From assembly GCF_000022565.1 (NCBI RefSeq), contig NC_012483.1, forward strand, positions 3,224,001-3,288,000: DNA of 64,000 bases, written 5' to 3'. Under the pieces are notes generated by a model that was not told where the DNA came from, did no database searches, and saw only the letters and a program-made list of their open reading frames with translations. The stretch comes from Acidobacterium capsulatum ATCC 51196 (lineage in GTDB: Bacteria; Acidobacteriota; Terriglobia; Terriglobales; Acidobacteriaceae). Of this stretch, positions 26,460-36,469 are shown one piece after another. Each line of letters starts with the position of its first letter. Position 1 is the stretch's first letter. A program made the position numbers and the translations under genes.

Positions 26460-28037
26460 TCAGCCGACCTGCTCCTTTGCAATCTGGCGCAGCGCGGGCA
26501 GCACGTCGCCAATGGCTGCGGGCGCCGCGTCGGGCGAGCCAAGCGCGAAGTAGAGCTTGCGGTAGAGCGCGAAGAGCCGGTTGTAGACGCCGTGGGCGTT
26601 GGCATTGGGCGTGAAGGTTTTGAAGGGCAGACAGATGGACTGCTGCGCTTGCTCAATGCTGGCGAAGGTTCCGGCGGCGAGGAAGGCGAAGATACCCGAG
26701 CCAAGGCTGGTGGGAACACCGTCCGGCACCAGCACGGGCTTGCCTAGCACGTCGGCGTAGATCTGGTTGAGCGTGGCGTTGTTTTGCGGAATGCCGCCGG
26801 CGTTGATGACGCGCTCGACCGGCACGCCGTGTTCGGCCATGCGATCGAGAATGATGCGCGTGTGCATGGCCGTGCCTTCAATGGCAGCGAAGAGCTCGTC
26901 CTGCGCGGTGTGGATGAGGTTCCAACCGAGTGTCACGCCGCCGAGTTCAGGGTTGACGAGCACGGTACGGTCGCCATTGTCCCAACTCAGGCGCAGCAGG
27001 CCGGTCTGGCCGGCGCGGTAGGTTTCGAGTCCACGCGAAAGCTCAGAGACCTTGACGCCCGCGCGTTTGGCAATGGCTTCAAAGATGTCGCCGGTGGCGG
27101 AGAGTCCGGCTTCGACGCCCGTGTAAGCAGGATGCACGCTGCCCGGCACGACGCCGCAGACGCCCGGCACCAGGGTGGTCTTGCTTTGCATGGCGATGAT
27201 GCAGGTGGAGGTGCCGACCACATTGACGACGTCGCCTTCCTTGCATCCAGCGCCGATGGCGTCCCAGTGCGCGTCAAAGGCTCCTACGGGCACGGGAATG
27301 CCGGCGCGGAGGCCCATCTCCGCGGCCCACTCGGCAGAGAGATGCCCGGCCAGATGATCTGAGGTGAGGTATTCGCCATCGAGCTTGGCGCGCACACCGT
27401 TGAAGAGCGGGTCAAGCTTTGAGAGAAATTCCTGCGGGGGCAGTCCACCCCATTTGGGGTTCCAGAGCCACTTGTGGCCCATGGCGCAAATGCTGCGCTT
27501 GACGGCGTGCGCATCGCGCACTCCGCAGAGCGTGGCGGCGACCATGTCGCAGTTTTCGAGCGCGGTGGCAAAGCGTTCGCGCTTGGCGGGGTTGTGGCGC
27601 ATCCAGTGCAGGAGCTTTGCAAAGCCCCACTCGTGCGAGTAGACGCCGCCACACCACTCAATGGCTTCGAGCTTTTGCTGGTGCGCCAGCTCCGTGATTT
27701 CACGCGCCTCTTTGTGGGCGCGATGATCGCACCAGAGATAGTAGTCATCGAGCGGCTGCAGCGCGGCGTCCACAGGGATGACGCTGGAGCCGGTGGTGTC
27801 GATGGCGATGGCCTCGACGGCCTGGCCATCGACACCGGCCTGCTGGCAGACGCGGCGCGTAGCCTCAGCCAGCGCGCGCATCTGGTCAGCATGGGACTGC
27901 GTGGCGTAGTCGGGGTCTTCCCGGCGTCGCGCCAATGGGTATTCCACGGATGCGGTGCCGAGGCGTCCGCGTGTGCTGTCGACCAGCGTCACGCGAACGC
28001 TCAGCGTTCCGAAATCAACTCCGGCAACTATCGCCAC
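26460..28037 (-). CDS. araB: Ribulokinase
   Basis: A 525-residue FGGY kinase starting with GTG (MAIVAGVDFGTLSVRVTLVD). AraB-type marks include the DATQSH-like YATQSHADQM segment, IAIDTTGSSVIPVD and WCDHRAHKEA, and the ATP-binding INAGGIPQNNATLNQIYADV. It phosphorylates L-ribulose to L-ribulose 5-phosphate. It is the last gene of the leftward araD - porter - isomerase - araB group and lies 39 bp after the isomerase gene. The AGAG element before the GTG is weak. Confidence 0.93.
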   Translation of the reverse strand: MAIVAGVDFGTLSVRVTLVDSTRGRLGTASVEYPLARRREDPDYATQSHADQMRALAEATRRVCQQAGVDGQAVEAIAIDTTGSSVIPVDAALQPLDDYYLWCDHRAHKEAREITELAHQQKLEAIEWCGGVYSHEWGFAKLLHWMRHNPAKRERFATALENCDMVAATLCGVRDAHAVKRSICAMGHKWLWNPKWGGLPPQEFLSKLDPLFNGVRAKLDGEYLTSDHLAGHLSAEWAAEMGLRAGIPVPVGAFDAHWDAIGAGCKEGDVVNVVGTSTCIIAMQSKTTLVPGVCGVVPGSVHPAYTGVEAGLSATGDIFEAIAKRAGVKVSELSRGLETYRAGQTGLLRLSWDNGDRTVLVNPELGGVTLGWNLIHTAQDELFAAIEGTAMHTRIILDRMAEHGVPVERVINAGGIPQNNATLNQIYADVLGKPVLVPDGVPTSLGSGIFAFLAAGTFASIEQAQQSICLPFKTFTPNANAHGVYNRLFALYRKLYFALGSPDAAPAAIGDVLPALRQIAKEQVG

Positions 28038-28076
28038 TTATTTACTCTTTCTACAGTTACATTCAGGGGGTTACGT

Positions 28077-29522
<1,446 letters not shown>

Positions 29523-29671
29523 AAGTGACTATCCTTGTTGTCTGTGGTGACGAGTGCTTTCGAGGGGGGCGAAAGCGGAGAGTGTGAGTGAAGCCGCTAT
29601 GCCCATGAAACCTCTGCTCCGGCTGTGGGAGTGGAGGCTGAAGTGAAACGGAGAAGTGAAAAAGTGCGCTA

Positions 29672-31087
29672 TCAGATGGCCTCCTGGCTGGCCTCGATCT
29701 GCTCGAGCGTGAGGCCACGCGTTTCCGGAACCCAGATGCGGATAAAGAGAACACCGACCAGGCAGACGGCGCCGAAGATGGCGAAGACGGAATACTCCGA
29801 CATCGCCGCGGCCATCACCGGGAAGAGCAGCCCTACCAGGAAGGATCCAATCCAGTTGAAAGAGGATGCCAGGCCCGTGCCCGAACCGCGAATGGCCAGG
29901 GGAAAGATTTCGCCTACGACCACCCACGTCAGTGGCGCCCAGGTGAAGGAGTACAGCGCGACGTAGATGCTCAGGAATATGACGACGGTGTTGCCGCCGA
30001 GCGAGGGCATCAGCAGATGAAGCACTGCCGGCGAAATGAACGAAAGCGCCATAATGATGCCGCCCATCGTGAGCAGGGCGCGGCGGTTGATGCGGTCGGC
30101 CACCAGCAGAAAGAACAGTGAGCCGAGCACGAGAATGGCGCCCTCAAGCATGGGCCACATCAGCGCCGAGTGGGTCGAGGCTCCGCTGAGCCGCTGCACA
30201 ATGAGCGGCAGGTAGTAGAAGATGGCGTTCGCGCCCTGAAATTGCTGCAGCGCCGCGACACCGAGGCCGGCCAGCACGAGCGGGCGGTACTGCGGCTGCA
30301 GAAACGCCTTGTAGTGCCCCTGTGCCTGGCCTTTCTCGTGCTCATGGCGCACGGTGCGCTGAATCTCCTGCAACTCATCCTCAATGCGCCAGCGCTCGGG
30401 CCGGATGGTCTGCAGGACCTCTCTCGCCGTCTCCACCAGGCCGTGGCTGGCCAGAAAACGGGGCGACTCGGGCAGCCGCAGCGTGCCGAGGAAGAGAACC
30501 ACCGCCGGAAGGACGGCCGCGCCCAGCATGAGACGCCAGCTCAAGGGGCCGGAGATGTTGTCGAGGAAGTAGTCCGCGACATAGGAGAGCAGCATACCGG
30601 AGACGATCATGACCTGATTGAGGCCCGACAAGCGGCCGCGGATATCGGCCGGGGCCATCTCAGAGAGGTAGGCCGGCACCAGGGCCGAGGCCGCGCCGAC
30701 CGCCCAGCCGAGAATGATGCGGGCGGCGACCAGAAAGCCCACGCCGTTGGCGGGTGCAATGGCCGAAAGCGCCGCTCCGATGATGAAGACGATGGAGGAG
30801 ATGAGGATCAGACGGCGGCGGCCATAGCGGTCGGCCAGGCGGCCGGCCAGCGCTCCGCCAAGAATGGCCCCCAGCATCACCGATGAAGTGATCAGGCCCA
30901 GATCGAACGGGCTGTTTTGCAGGTTCCAGCGCTGTTGCAGAATCGGCAGGGCGCCCGTCATCACGCCGATGTCGTAGCCGAACAGAATGCCGCCGAAGGC
31001 GCCAAAAAAGTAGATGAACCGCAGGTTTTGTCTTCTTTTTCTGCTCAGGGCCAGGTCGTTGGCCGGCGAGTTAGTGGGCGGATGCAT
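29672..31087 (-). CDS. MFS sugar porter (AraE/XylE-like)
   Basis: Start placed at the ATG at 31087 (471 residues); a TTG six codons upstream is the alternative. Twelve membrane helices and the sugar-porter signatures are visible: GYDIGVMTGALP in helix 1, GRLADRYGRRRLI between helices 2 and 3, FQGANAIFYYLP in helix 7, and PLTWVVVGEIFPLAIRG near helix 10. These are proton-coupled sugar importers. Its position between araD and the isomerase gene makes L-arabinose the likely cargo, though xylose or glucose cannot be excluded from sequence. Confidence 0.9.
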   Translation of the reverse strand: MHPPTNSPANDLALSRKRRQNLRFIYFFGAFGGILFGYDIGVMTGALPILQQRWNLQNSPFDLGLITSSVMLGAILGGALAGRLADRYGRRRLILISSIVFIIGAALSAIAPANGVGFLVAARIILGWAVGAASALVPAYLSEMAPADIRGRLSGLNQVMIVSGMLLSYVADYFLDNISGPLSWRLMLGAAVLPAVVLFLGTLRLPESPRFLASHGLVETAREVLQTIRPERWRIEDELQEIQRTVRHEHEKGQAQGHYKAFLQPQYRPLVLAGLGVAALQQFQGANAIFYYLPLIVQRLSGASTHSALMWPMLEGAILVLGSLFFLLVADRINRRALLTMGGIIMALSFISPAVLHLLMPSLGGNTVVIFLSIYVALYSFTWAPLTWVVVGEIFPLAIRGSGTGLASSFNWIGSFLVGLLFPVMAAAMSEYSVFAIFGAVCLVGVLFIRIWVPETRGLTLEQIEASQEAI

Positions 31088-31298
31088 ACGTTCTGAGGTC
31101 CTCAAATAGAAGCGAAGTGGAAGCGCGCCGGGAACAGCTGTCTTGAATGGTTCGGTTCGTTCATGGTCTCAGCGCCGTGTGGATTCAGATTGGGAAGCCT
31201 TCTCCTGCCGCCTGCTCAGCCTGCGCAACGGAAACAAAATCACGCTCCCAAAAGGTATCAGAGATGAGTGACGTTTGCCCCCCTAGTAAAGGGATTTT

Positions 31299-31985
31299 CT
31301 ATTGACCATAGGTGGCCTTGGCTCCATGTTTGCGGAAATAGTGGCGGTCGAGCAGCGCCTGGGAGACTCCCCGGCACTCGGGGTTCAGCGTCATGGTGTG
31401 CCAGGCCATGCGAGCCACGGCTTCGAGCAGGGCGGCGTGGTGCGCGGCCTCCAGGGCGTTTTTGCCCCAGGCAAAGGGCGCGTGCCCGGCCACCAGAACG
31501 GCCGGAACGGCCAGCGGATCGAGCCCCTGGAAACGGCGCACAATGGCCACGCCGGTGTTGTGGACGTATTCGCCGCCGATCTCCTTATCGGTCAGCTCGT
31601 CTGTAACGGGCACCTCGCCATAGAAATAGTCGGCATGGGTGGTGCCGAGGGCGGGAATCGCGCGGCCGGCCTGCGCCCAGACGGTGGCGTACATGGAATG
31701 GGTGTGGGCGACGCCGCCGATGGCAGGGAACTCGCGGTAGAGGAGCAGATGGGTGTCCAGATCAGAGGATGGCTTCAGCTTGCCTTCGACGATTTTTCCT
31801 GAGAGATCGGTGACCACCATGTCTTCGGGGCGCAGTTTGTCATAGGGCACTCCGCTGGGCTTGATGGCGACGAGTCCGGTGGCGCGGTCAATGCCGCTGG
31901 CGTTGCCAAAGGTGAACTGGACGAGGCCCTCGCGCACGAGATCGAGATTGGCTTCGAGCACTTGTTCTTTGAGCTGCTGTGTCAA
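31299..31985 (-). CDS. araD: L-ribulose-5-phosphate 4-epimerase
   Basis: The 228-residue class II aldolase-fold protein begins with TTG, supported by AGGAAGG six bases upstream. Conserved parts are FGNASGIDR, IKPSGVPYDKL, the zinc-binding VAHTHSMYATVWAQ, the HADYFYGEVP region and the later GHAPFAWG with its His. It converts L-ribulose 5-phosphate to D-xylulose 5-phosphate. It is the first gene of the leftward arabinose group, and a good promoter and an operator-like site lie just upstream. Confidence 0.95.
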   Translation of the reverse strand: MTQQLKEQVLEANLDLVREGLVQFTFGNASGIDRATGLVAIKPSGVPYDKLRPEDMVVTDLSGKIVEGKLKPSSDLDTHLLLYREFPAIGGVAHTHSMYATVWAQAGRAIPALGTTHADYFYGEVPVTDELTDKEIGGEYVHNTGVAIVRRFQGLDPLAVPAVLVAGHAPFAWGKNALEAAHHAALLEAVARMAWHTMTLNPECRGVSQALLDRHYFRKHGAKATYGQ

Positions 31986-32017
31986 ACTGTACCTTCCTGG
32001 GTCGGTTCGGGAATTCG

Positions 32018-32031
32018 GGTAAACATTTTCT
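32018..32031. promoter_or_regulatory. Operator-like site in the araD leader
   Basis: GGTAAACATTTTCT repeats the left half and centre of the palindrome at 32186-32199. It lies just downstream of the predicted araD transcription start, where a LacI-type repressor could block transcription. Confidence 0.45.
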
Positions 32032-32044
32032 TGCAGGCGATGCG

Positions 32045-32073
32045 AGGTTAAACGCCTCTCCTGGCCCTGTCAA
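32045..32073 (-). promoter_or_regulatory. Putative araD promoter
   Basis: Read on the minus strand: TTGACA, a 17-base spacer, then TAACCT. The -35 box is perfect and the -10 box weak; the start would fall near 32038, about 53 bases before the araD TTG. Confidence 0.5.
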
Positions 32074-32163
32074 CCATCGCCGCATTCTGAGTAGAAAGTA
32101 GACGAGGGAGTTTTGGGAACAGTCTAGCAGTCCTGTGGCTGTTCCCGGGTAGAAGAGGAGCGT

Positions 32164-32193
32164 TTGACAGGCATTTGCCGGGGTTGGTAAACA
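32164..32193 (+). promoter_or_regulatory. Putative promoter of the GH127 gene
   Basis: TTGACA at 32164-32169 with a TAAACA -10-like box 18 bases on, inside the palindrome at 32186-32199. A repressor bound there would block polymerase. Confidence 0.42.
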
Positions 32194-32199
32194 TTTACC
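32186..32199. promoter_or_regulatory. LacI-type palindromic operator candidate
   Basis: GGTAAA-CA-TTTACC is a perfect 6-2-6 inverted repeat. It resembles LacI-family operators and sits between the divergent araD and GH127 genes. A half-similar copy lies at 32018. Confidence 0.55.
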
Positions 32200-32325
32200 C
32201 AAACTGAGCCGGGGAATGGCTCCGGACGCCTGCGTTTGCCCGCTCCAGAAACAGCAAATACCGGGCCGCGTGGGGCGGCGGGTGTAATTCATCCGAAGAG
32301 AATCCCAAGAGAATCGAGGTGCCGG

Positions 32326-34161
32326 GTGAGCGAGAATCTGTCGCGACGCACATTTTTGAAGAGCAGCGCGGCGGTGGCCGCGGCCGGAGTGGTGGCTCCG
32401 CGGACATTTGGGCTGTCAGCAGCCGCATCCCATGGCGGCGCGACGCGGCTGGGGCAGTTGGGCTACGGCGAGGTGGAGTTGCTGGAAGGGCCGATGCTGG
32501 CGCAGTTCCAGGCCAATCATGCCTTTTTTCTGGCGCTCGATGAAGATGCGCTGCTCAAGCCCTTTCGTGAACGCGCGGGGCTGCCGGCTCCCGGGCCACA
32601 GATGGGCGGCTGGTACAACTTCTCAAAGGAATTTGACCCGCCGAACAATATGACCGGCTATATTCCGGGGCACTCGTTTGGGCAATATCTGTCTGGACTG
32701 GCGCGAGCCTATGCCGCGACCGGCGACCAGCCCACCAAAGCCAAGGTGCACCGGCTGGTGCGCGGATTTGCCGAGGCCGTTTCGCCGAAGTTTTACGATG
32801 ACTATCCGTTGCCCTGCTACACCTTTGACAAGAGCAATTGCGGGCTGATCGATGCGCATCAGTTTGCGGGCGACCCGAATGCGCTGCACGCGCTCTCTCG
32901 CGCTCTCGATGCCGTGATGCCGTATTTGCCTTCGCATGCGCTGACGCGGCCTGAGATGGCGGCGCGGCCGCATCCGAATATTGCATTCACGTGGGATGAG
33001 AGCTACACGCTGCCGGAGAATTTCTTTCTTGCCTACAAGCGTTCGGGAGACGAGAAATACCTGGTCATGGCGCAGCGCTTTCTGCAGGATAAGAGCTACT
33101 TTGATCCGCTCGCGGAAGGCGACAATGTGCTGCCGCATCAGCATGCCTACAGCCATGTGAATGCGTTGAACTCGGCCTCGCAGGCCTACCTGGTGCTGGG
33201 CAGCGAAAAGCATCTGCGCGCGGCGCGCAACGGATTTCAGTTTGTGCTGGACCAGAGCTTTGCCACCGGCGGCTGGGGGCCGAACGAGACCTTTGTGGAG
33301 CCGGGCAGCGGCGGCCTCTACAAGAGCCTGACGGAGACGCATGCCAGCTTTGAGACGCCCTGTGGCGCTTATGGGCACTTCAAGGTCACGCGCTATCTGA
33401 TGCGCATCACCGGCGACAGCCGCTATGGCGACAGCATGGAGCAGGTGCTCTACAACACGATTCTGGGCGCGATGCCGCTGGAGCAGGGCGGCTTCAGCTT
33501 CTACTACTCTGACTACAACAACTATGCGGCAAAAAACTACTATCCCGAGCAATGGCCCTGCTGCTCGGGGACCTTTCCGCAGGTCACCGCCGATTACGGC
33601 ATCAGCTCCTACTTCCATTCGCCCGAGGGCCTCTACGTCAACCTGTTTGTGCCGTCACGCGCCAAGTTTCAGATCGGCGGCGCGCGCTTCTCGCTCGAGC
33701 AGCGGACGCACTATCCCTATGAGAACGACATCGCGATGCAGGTGCGCGGAGACAATCCGCAAACCTTTAGCATTGCGCTACGCGTGCCGGCCTGGGCTGG
33801 CAAGGGAACGTCCATTACGGTGAATGGCCGCAAGGCCGAGGCTGAAGTGAAGCCGGGCACCTTTGTGCGCCTGCATCGCGAATGGAAGGATGGCGACCGG
33901 ATCGAGTACTCCATCGACCGGCCCTTGAGTCTGCAGCCAGTAGACGCGCAGCATCCGGATACAGTGGCGCTGCGCAGCGGTCCGCTGGCTCTGATGGCGA
34001 TCAACAGCCCGCGCAGCCGGTTCACGCGCGCGCAACTGCTGGCGGCGGCGCAGCAAGGGCGCGCCTGGCGGGTGGAGTCGGCGGTAGCGCCGGTCACTTT
34101 TAAGTCGTTCCCGCGGATTCGGCACGAGAACTACCGGCTCTACCATGACGTCATGGCTTGA
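32326..34161 (+). CDS. Tat-exported GH127-family (DUF1680) beta-L-arabinofuranosidase-like protein
   Basis: Start set at the GTG 6 bases after GAGG, giving 611 residues. A twin-arginine signal (SRRTFLKSSAAVAAAGV) indicates export of the folded protein. The (alpha/alpha)6-barrel domain holds WYNFSKEFDPPNNMTGYIPGH-like GH127 sequence, E343 and C346 (FETPCGAYGH), and the paired cysteines C412-C413 (WPCCSGTFPQ). GH127 enzymes release beta-L-arabinofuranose and use Glu plus a zinc-bound Cys cluster. The E-x-x-C spacing here differs from the E-x-C of characterised HypBA1, so activity may differ. It opens the rightward arm of the arabinose locus. Confidence 0.87.
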   Translation: MSENLSRRTFLKSSAAVAAAGVVAPRTFGLSAAASHGGATRLGQLGYGEVELLEGPMLAQFQANHAFFLALDEDALLKPFRERAGLPAPGPQMGGWYNFSKEFDPPNNMTGYIPGHSFGQYLSGLARAYAATGDQPTKAKVHRLVRGFAEAVSPKFYDDYPLPCYTFDKSNCGLIDAHQFAGDPNALHALSRALDAVMPYLPSHALTRPEMAARPHPNIAFTWDESYTLPENFFLAYKRSGDEKYLVMAQRFLQDKSYFDPLAEGDNVLPHQHAYSHVNALNSASQAYLVLGSEKHLRAARNGFQFVLDQSFATGGWGPNETFVEPGSGGLYKSLTETHASFETPCGAYGHFKVTRYLMRITGDSRYGDSMEQVLYNTILGAMPLEQGGFSFYYSDYNNYAAKNYYPEQWPCCSGTFPQVTADYGISSYFHSPEGLYVNLFVPSRAKFQIGGARFSLEQRTHYPYENDIAMQVRGDNPQTFSIALRVPAWAGKGTSITVNGRKAEAEVKPGTFVRLHREWKDGDRIEYSIDRPLSLQPVDAQHPDTVALRSGPLALMAINSPRSRFTRAQLLAAAQQGRAWRVESAVAPVTFKSFPRIRHENYRLYHDVMA

Positions 34162-34241
34162 GCGGGCGGGGATTTCCGGCGTCCGTCACAGGGCGCTTGC
34201 AATACACTTTTGCGCAGTGCATTTTTTGAGGTGAGTCACGC

Positions 34242-36161
34242 ATGAAATTTCGTCATAGTCTTTCGCTGGCTGCAATTCCGCTGGCGCTTACGTTGCTGCC
34301 TTCGCTGGCTGCGGCTCAGTCGCCGCAGGCCGAGCTCACCGTGCACTACAACCAGCCGGTGCATGCCATCAGCCCCTCGCTGTATGGCCTCATGACGGAG
34401 GAGATCAACCACTCCTACGACGGCGGCCTGTATGCCGAACTGGTGAAAGACCGCGTCTTTCATGCCAATGCCACCAACAGCTTCATCAAGACGTGGCAGC
34501 TTGAGCAGAATGCCGAGCAGGGCATTGCCGCCACCGTGGACCACACAACCGGACCAAGCCAGGCGCTGCCTTACAGCATGAAGCTGACGGCGAGCCAGGC
34601 GTCAGCGAGTGATCCGGGCGGTCTGGATAATCCCGGTTATTGGGGCGTGCCTGTGTGGCCCGACACAACGTATCACGCGTCGATTTACCTCAAGGGCGAA
34701 GCCGGCGCAGCGGTGCCGGTGACAATCAGCATCGTCAACAAGGCCACGGGCAAAACGCTGGCCAGCGCAACCTTTCCCGCGCCCACGGCGGAGTGGAAGC
34801 AGTACACAGCGACCCTGCACACCGGCAATGTGCCGGAGTCAGAGAATAACTTCATCCGCATCTCTGTCGCGCACCCCGGTACGGTCTGGATGAATCTGGT
34901 TTCGCTGTTTCCGCCCACCTATCTGAACCAGAAGAACGGCGACCGTGTTGACCTGATGAAGAAGCTGGCGGCGCTGCATCCTGCGTTCCTGCGCTTCCCC
35001 GGCGGCAACTACCTTGAAGGCAACGAGATCAAGGACTGGTACGACTGGAAGAAGACGATTGGCCCGCTGGTGGATCGTCCCACACACCCGAGTCCGTGGG
35101 GCTACCAGTCGAGCGACGGCATGGGTCTGCTCGAGTTTCTGGAGTGGTGCCAGGACCTGCACATGCAGCCGTTGCTGGCCGTTTATGCGGGCTATTCCCT
35201 GCATGGGCAGCATGTGGACCCGGGCAAGGCGCTCGCGCCTTACGTGCAGGATGCCATCGAAGAGATTCAGTACGTCACGGGCGGCACGGATACCAAGTGG
35301 GGCGCCGAGCGAGCCCGCGACGGGCATCCCGCGCCGTTTCCGCTGAAGTACATCGAGATCGGCAACGAGGATTTCTTTGATCACTCGGGCAGCTACAGCG
35401 CGCGCTTCGCGCAATTTGCCACGGCGATTCGCAAGGCCTATCCCGATCTGCAACTGATTGCGACCACGCCGGTGAAGGGCGATGTGCAGCCGGATGTGAT
35501 TGACGATCACTTCTACCGCTCGCCGCATGGCTTCTTCACTGACACGAACCACTACGACAAGGTGAGCCGCAAGGGGCCGAAGATCTTTGTGGGCGAGTGG
35601 GCCACGATTGAAGGGACTCCCACGCCTGACTTTGACGCGGCGCTGAGCGATGCAGCCTGGATGACGGGGCTGGAGCGCAACAGCGACCTGGTCATCATGG
35701 CCAGCTATGCGCCGCTTTTGGTGAATGTGAATCCCATGGCCGCGCAGTGGGGCACCAACCTGATTGGATATGACGCGCTGCACAGCTTTGCTTCGCCGAG
35801 CTATTACGCGCAGGTGCTCTTCGGCAAATACCGCGGCGATGAAGTGGTGAAGGGCAGCATGGAAGGAGCCGGCCCGCTCTGCTTCTATTCCGCCACGCGC
35901 GCGGGAGATCACCTCTACCTCAAGATCGTGAATGCCGCTCCCAAGCCGCAGCCGTTGACGCTGCACCTGGATGCGGACGGCAAGATCGATCCGCAGGCAA
36001 CGCTGGTGACGCTCTCGGCTCTGAGTCCGCATGACAGCAATTCGCTTGAGCATCCGGATCACATTGTGCCCGAGACACATGTGCTGAAGGGGATTGGCGG
36101 GACCGTGCAACATACCTTTGCGCCTTACTCGATCAACATCCTGGTGATGAAGGTCAAGTAA
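34242..36161 (+). CDS. GH51-type alpha-L-arabinofuranosidase
   Basis: A 639-residue secreted protein with a Sec signal (LPSLAAAQ). A beta-sandwich carbohydrate-binding-like domain spans about residues 100-225 (WPDTTYHASIYLKGEAG). A TIM-barrel follows, with FLRFPGGNYLEG, the acid/base E376 in EIGNED and the nucleophile E452 in FVGEWA. A C-terminal beta domain ends the protein. Such enzymes cut alpha-L-arabinofuranosyl groups from arabinan or arabinoxylan. It is 80 bp after the GH127 gene on the same strand and probably shares its transcript. A terminator-like hairpin follows. Confidence 0.93.
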   Translation: MKFRHSLSLAAIPLALTLLPSLAAAQSPQAELTVHYNQPVHAISPSLYGLMTEEINHSYDGGLYAELVKDRVFHANATNSFIKTWQLEQNAEQGIAATVDHTTGPSQALPYSMKLTASQASASDPGGLDNPGYWGVPVWPDTTYHASIYLKGEAGAAVPVTISIVNKATGKTLASATFPAPTAEWKQYTATLHTGNVPESENNFIRISVAHPGTVWMNLVSLFPPTYLNQKNGDRVDLMKKLAALHPAFLRFPGGNYLEGNEIKDWYDWKKTIGPLVDRPTHPSPWGYQSSDGMGLLEFLEWCQDLHMQPLLAVYAGYSLHGQHVDPGKALAPYVQDAIEEIQYVTGGTDTKWGAERARDGHPAPFPLKYIEIGNEDFFDHSGSYSARFAQFATAIRKAYPDLQLIATTPVKGDVQPDVIDDHFYRSPHGFFTDTNHYDKVSRKGPKIFVGEWATIEGTPTPDFDAALSDAAWMTGLERNSDLVIMASYAPLLVNVNPMAAQWGTNLIGYDALHSFASPSYYAQVLFGKYRGDEVVKGSMEGAGPLCFYSATRAGDHLYLKIVNAAPKPQPLTLHLDADGKIDPQATLVTLSALSPHDSNSLEHPDHIVPETHVLKGIGGTVQHTFAPYSINILVMKVK

Positions 36162-36184
36162 GACGGCAAATGAAATGAGCAATG

Positions 36185-36230
36185 TGCCCGGAGCGTTCCC
36201 GGATGGACTCGGGAGGGTTCCGGGCATAGT
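36185..36230 (+). terminator. Hairpin after the GH51 gene
   Basis: Outer arms TGCCCGGA and TCCGGGCA with an inner CCCG/CGGG pairing, followed by a short T-rich stretch. It would isolate the glycosidase transcript from the regulator gene. Confidence 0.6.
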
Positions 36231-36257
36231 TTTCAGATTTACGGGACATGATTTCTA

Positions 36258-36270
36258 GTAATCGTTACCG
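36258..36270. promoter_or_regulatory. Operator candidate upstream of the LacI-type gene
   Basis: GTAATCGTTACCG holds a 4-3-4 inverted repeat (GTAA/TTAC) around a CG centre, as LacI-family sites do. GTAATCGTT recurs on the opposite strand at 37630-37644, upstream of the epimerase gene, so autoregulation is plausible. Confidence 0.45.
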
Positions 36271-36469
36271 ATACTTATATTTGCGGGCAGCAGCCCTTGC
36301 TTGTGCCGGAAAAGGTTGTCACGCATGGGTAGAAGTGGCAGCATGATAGGGAATAGAAAACATTTCCTGGGCACGGCGGTACGGCACACGAAGGCCGGCA
36401 TTATGTTCGCAGCATGTTTTTTCATGCCGGCTTTCGAGACTCGCTTCTGACTTGGGACGACAGAGGTCT

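Noticed and set aside
34839-36227. 462-codon minus-strand frame
   Set aside because: Antisense to the GH51 gene; Arg/His-rich chance product.
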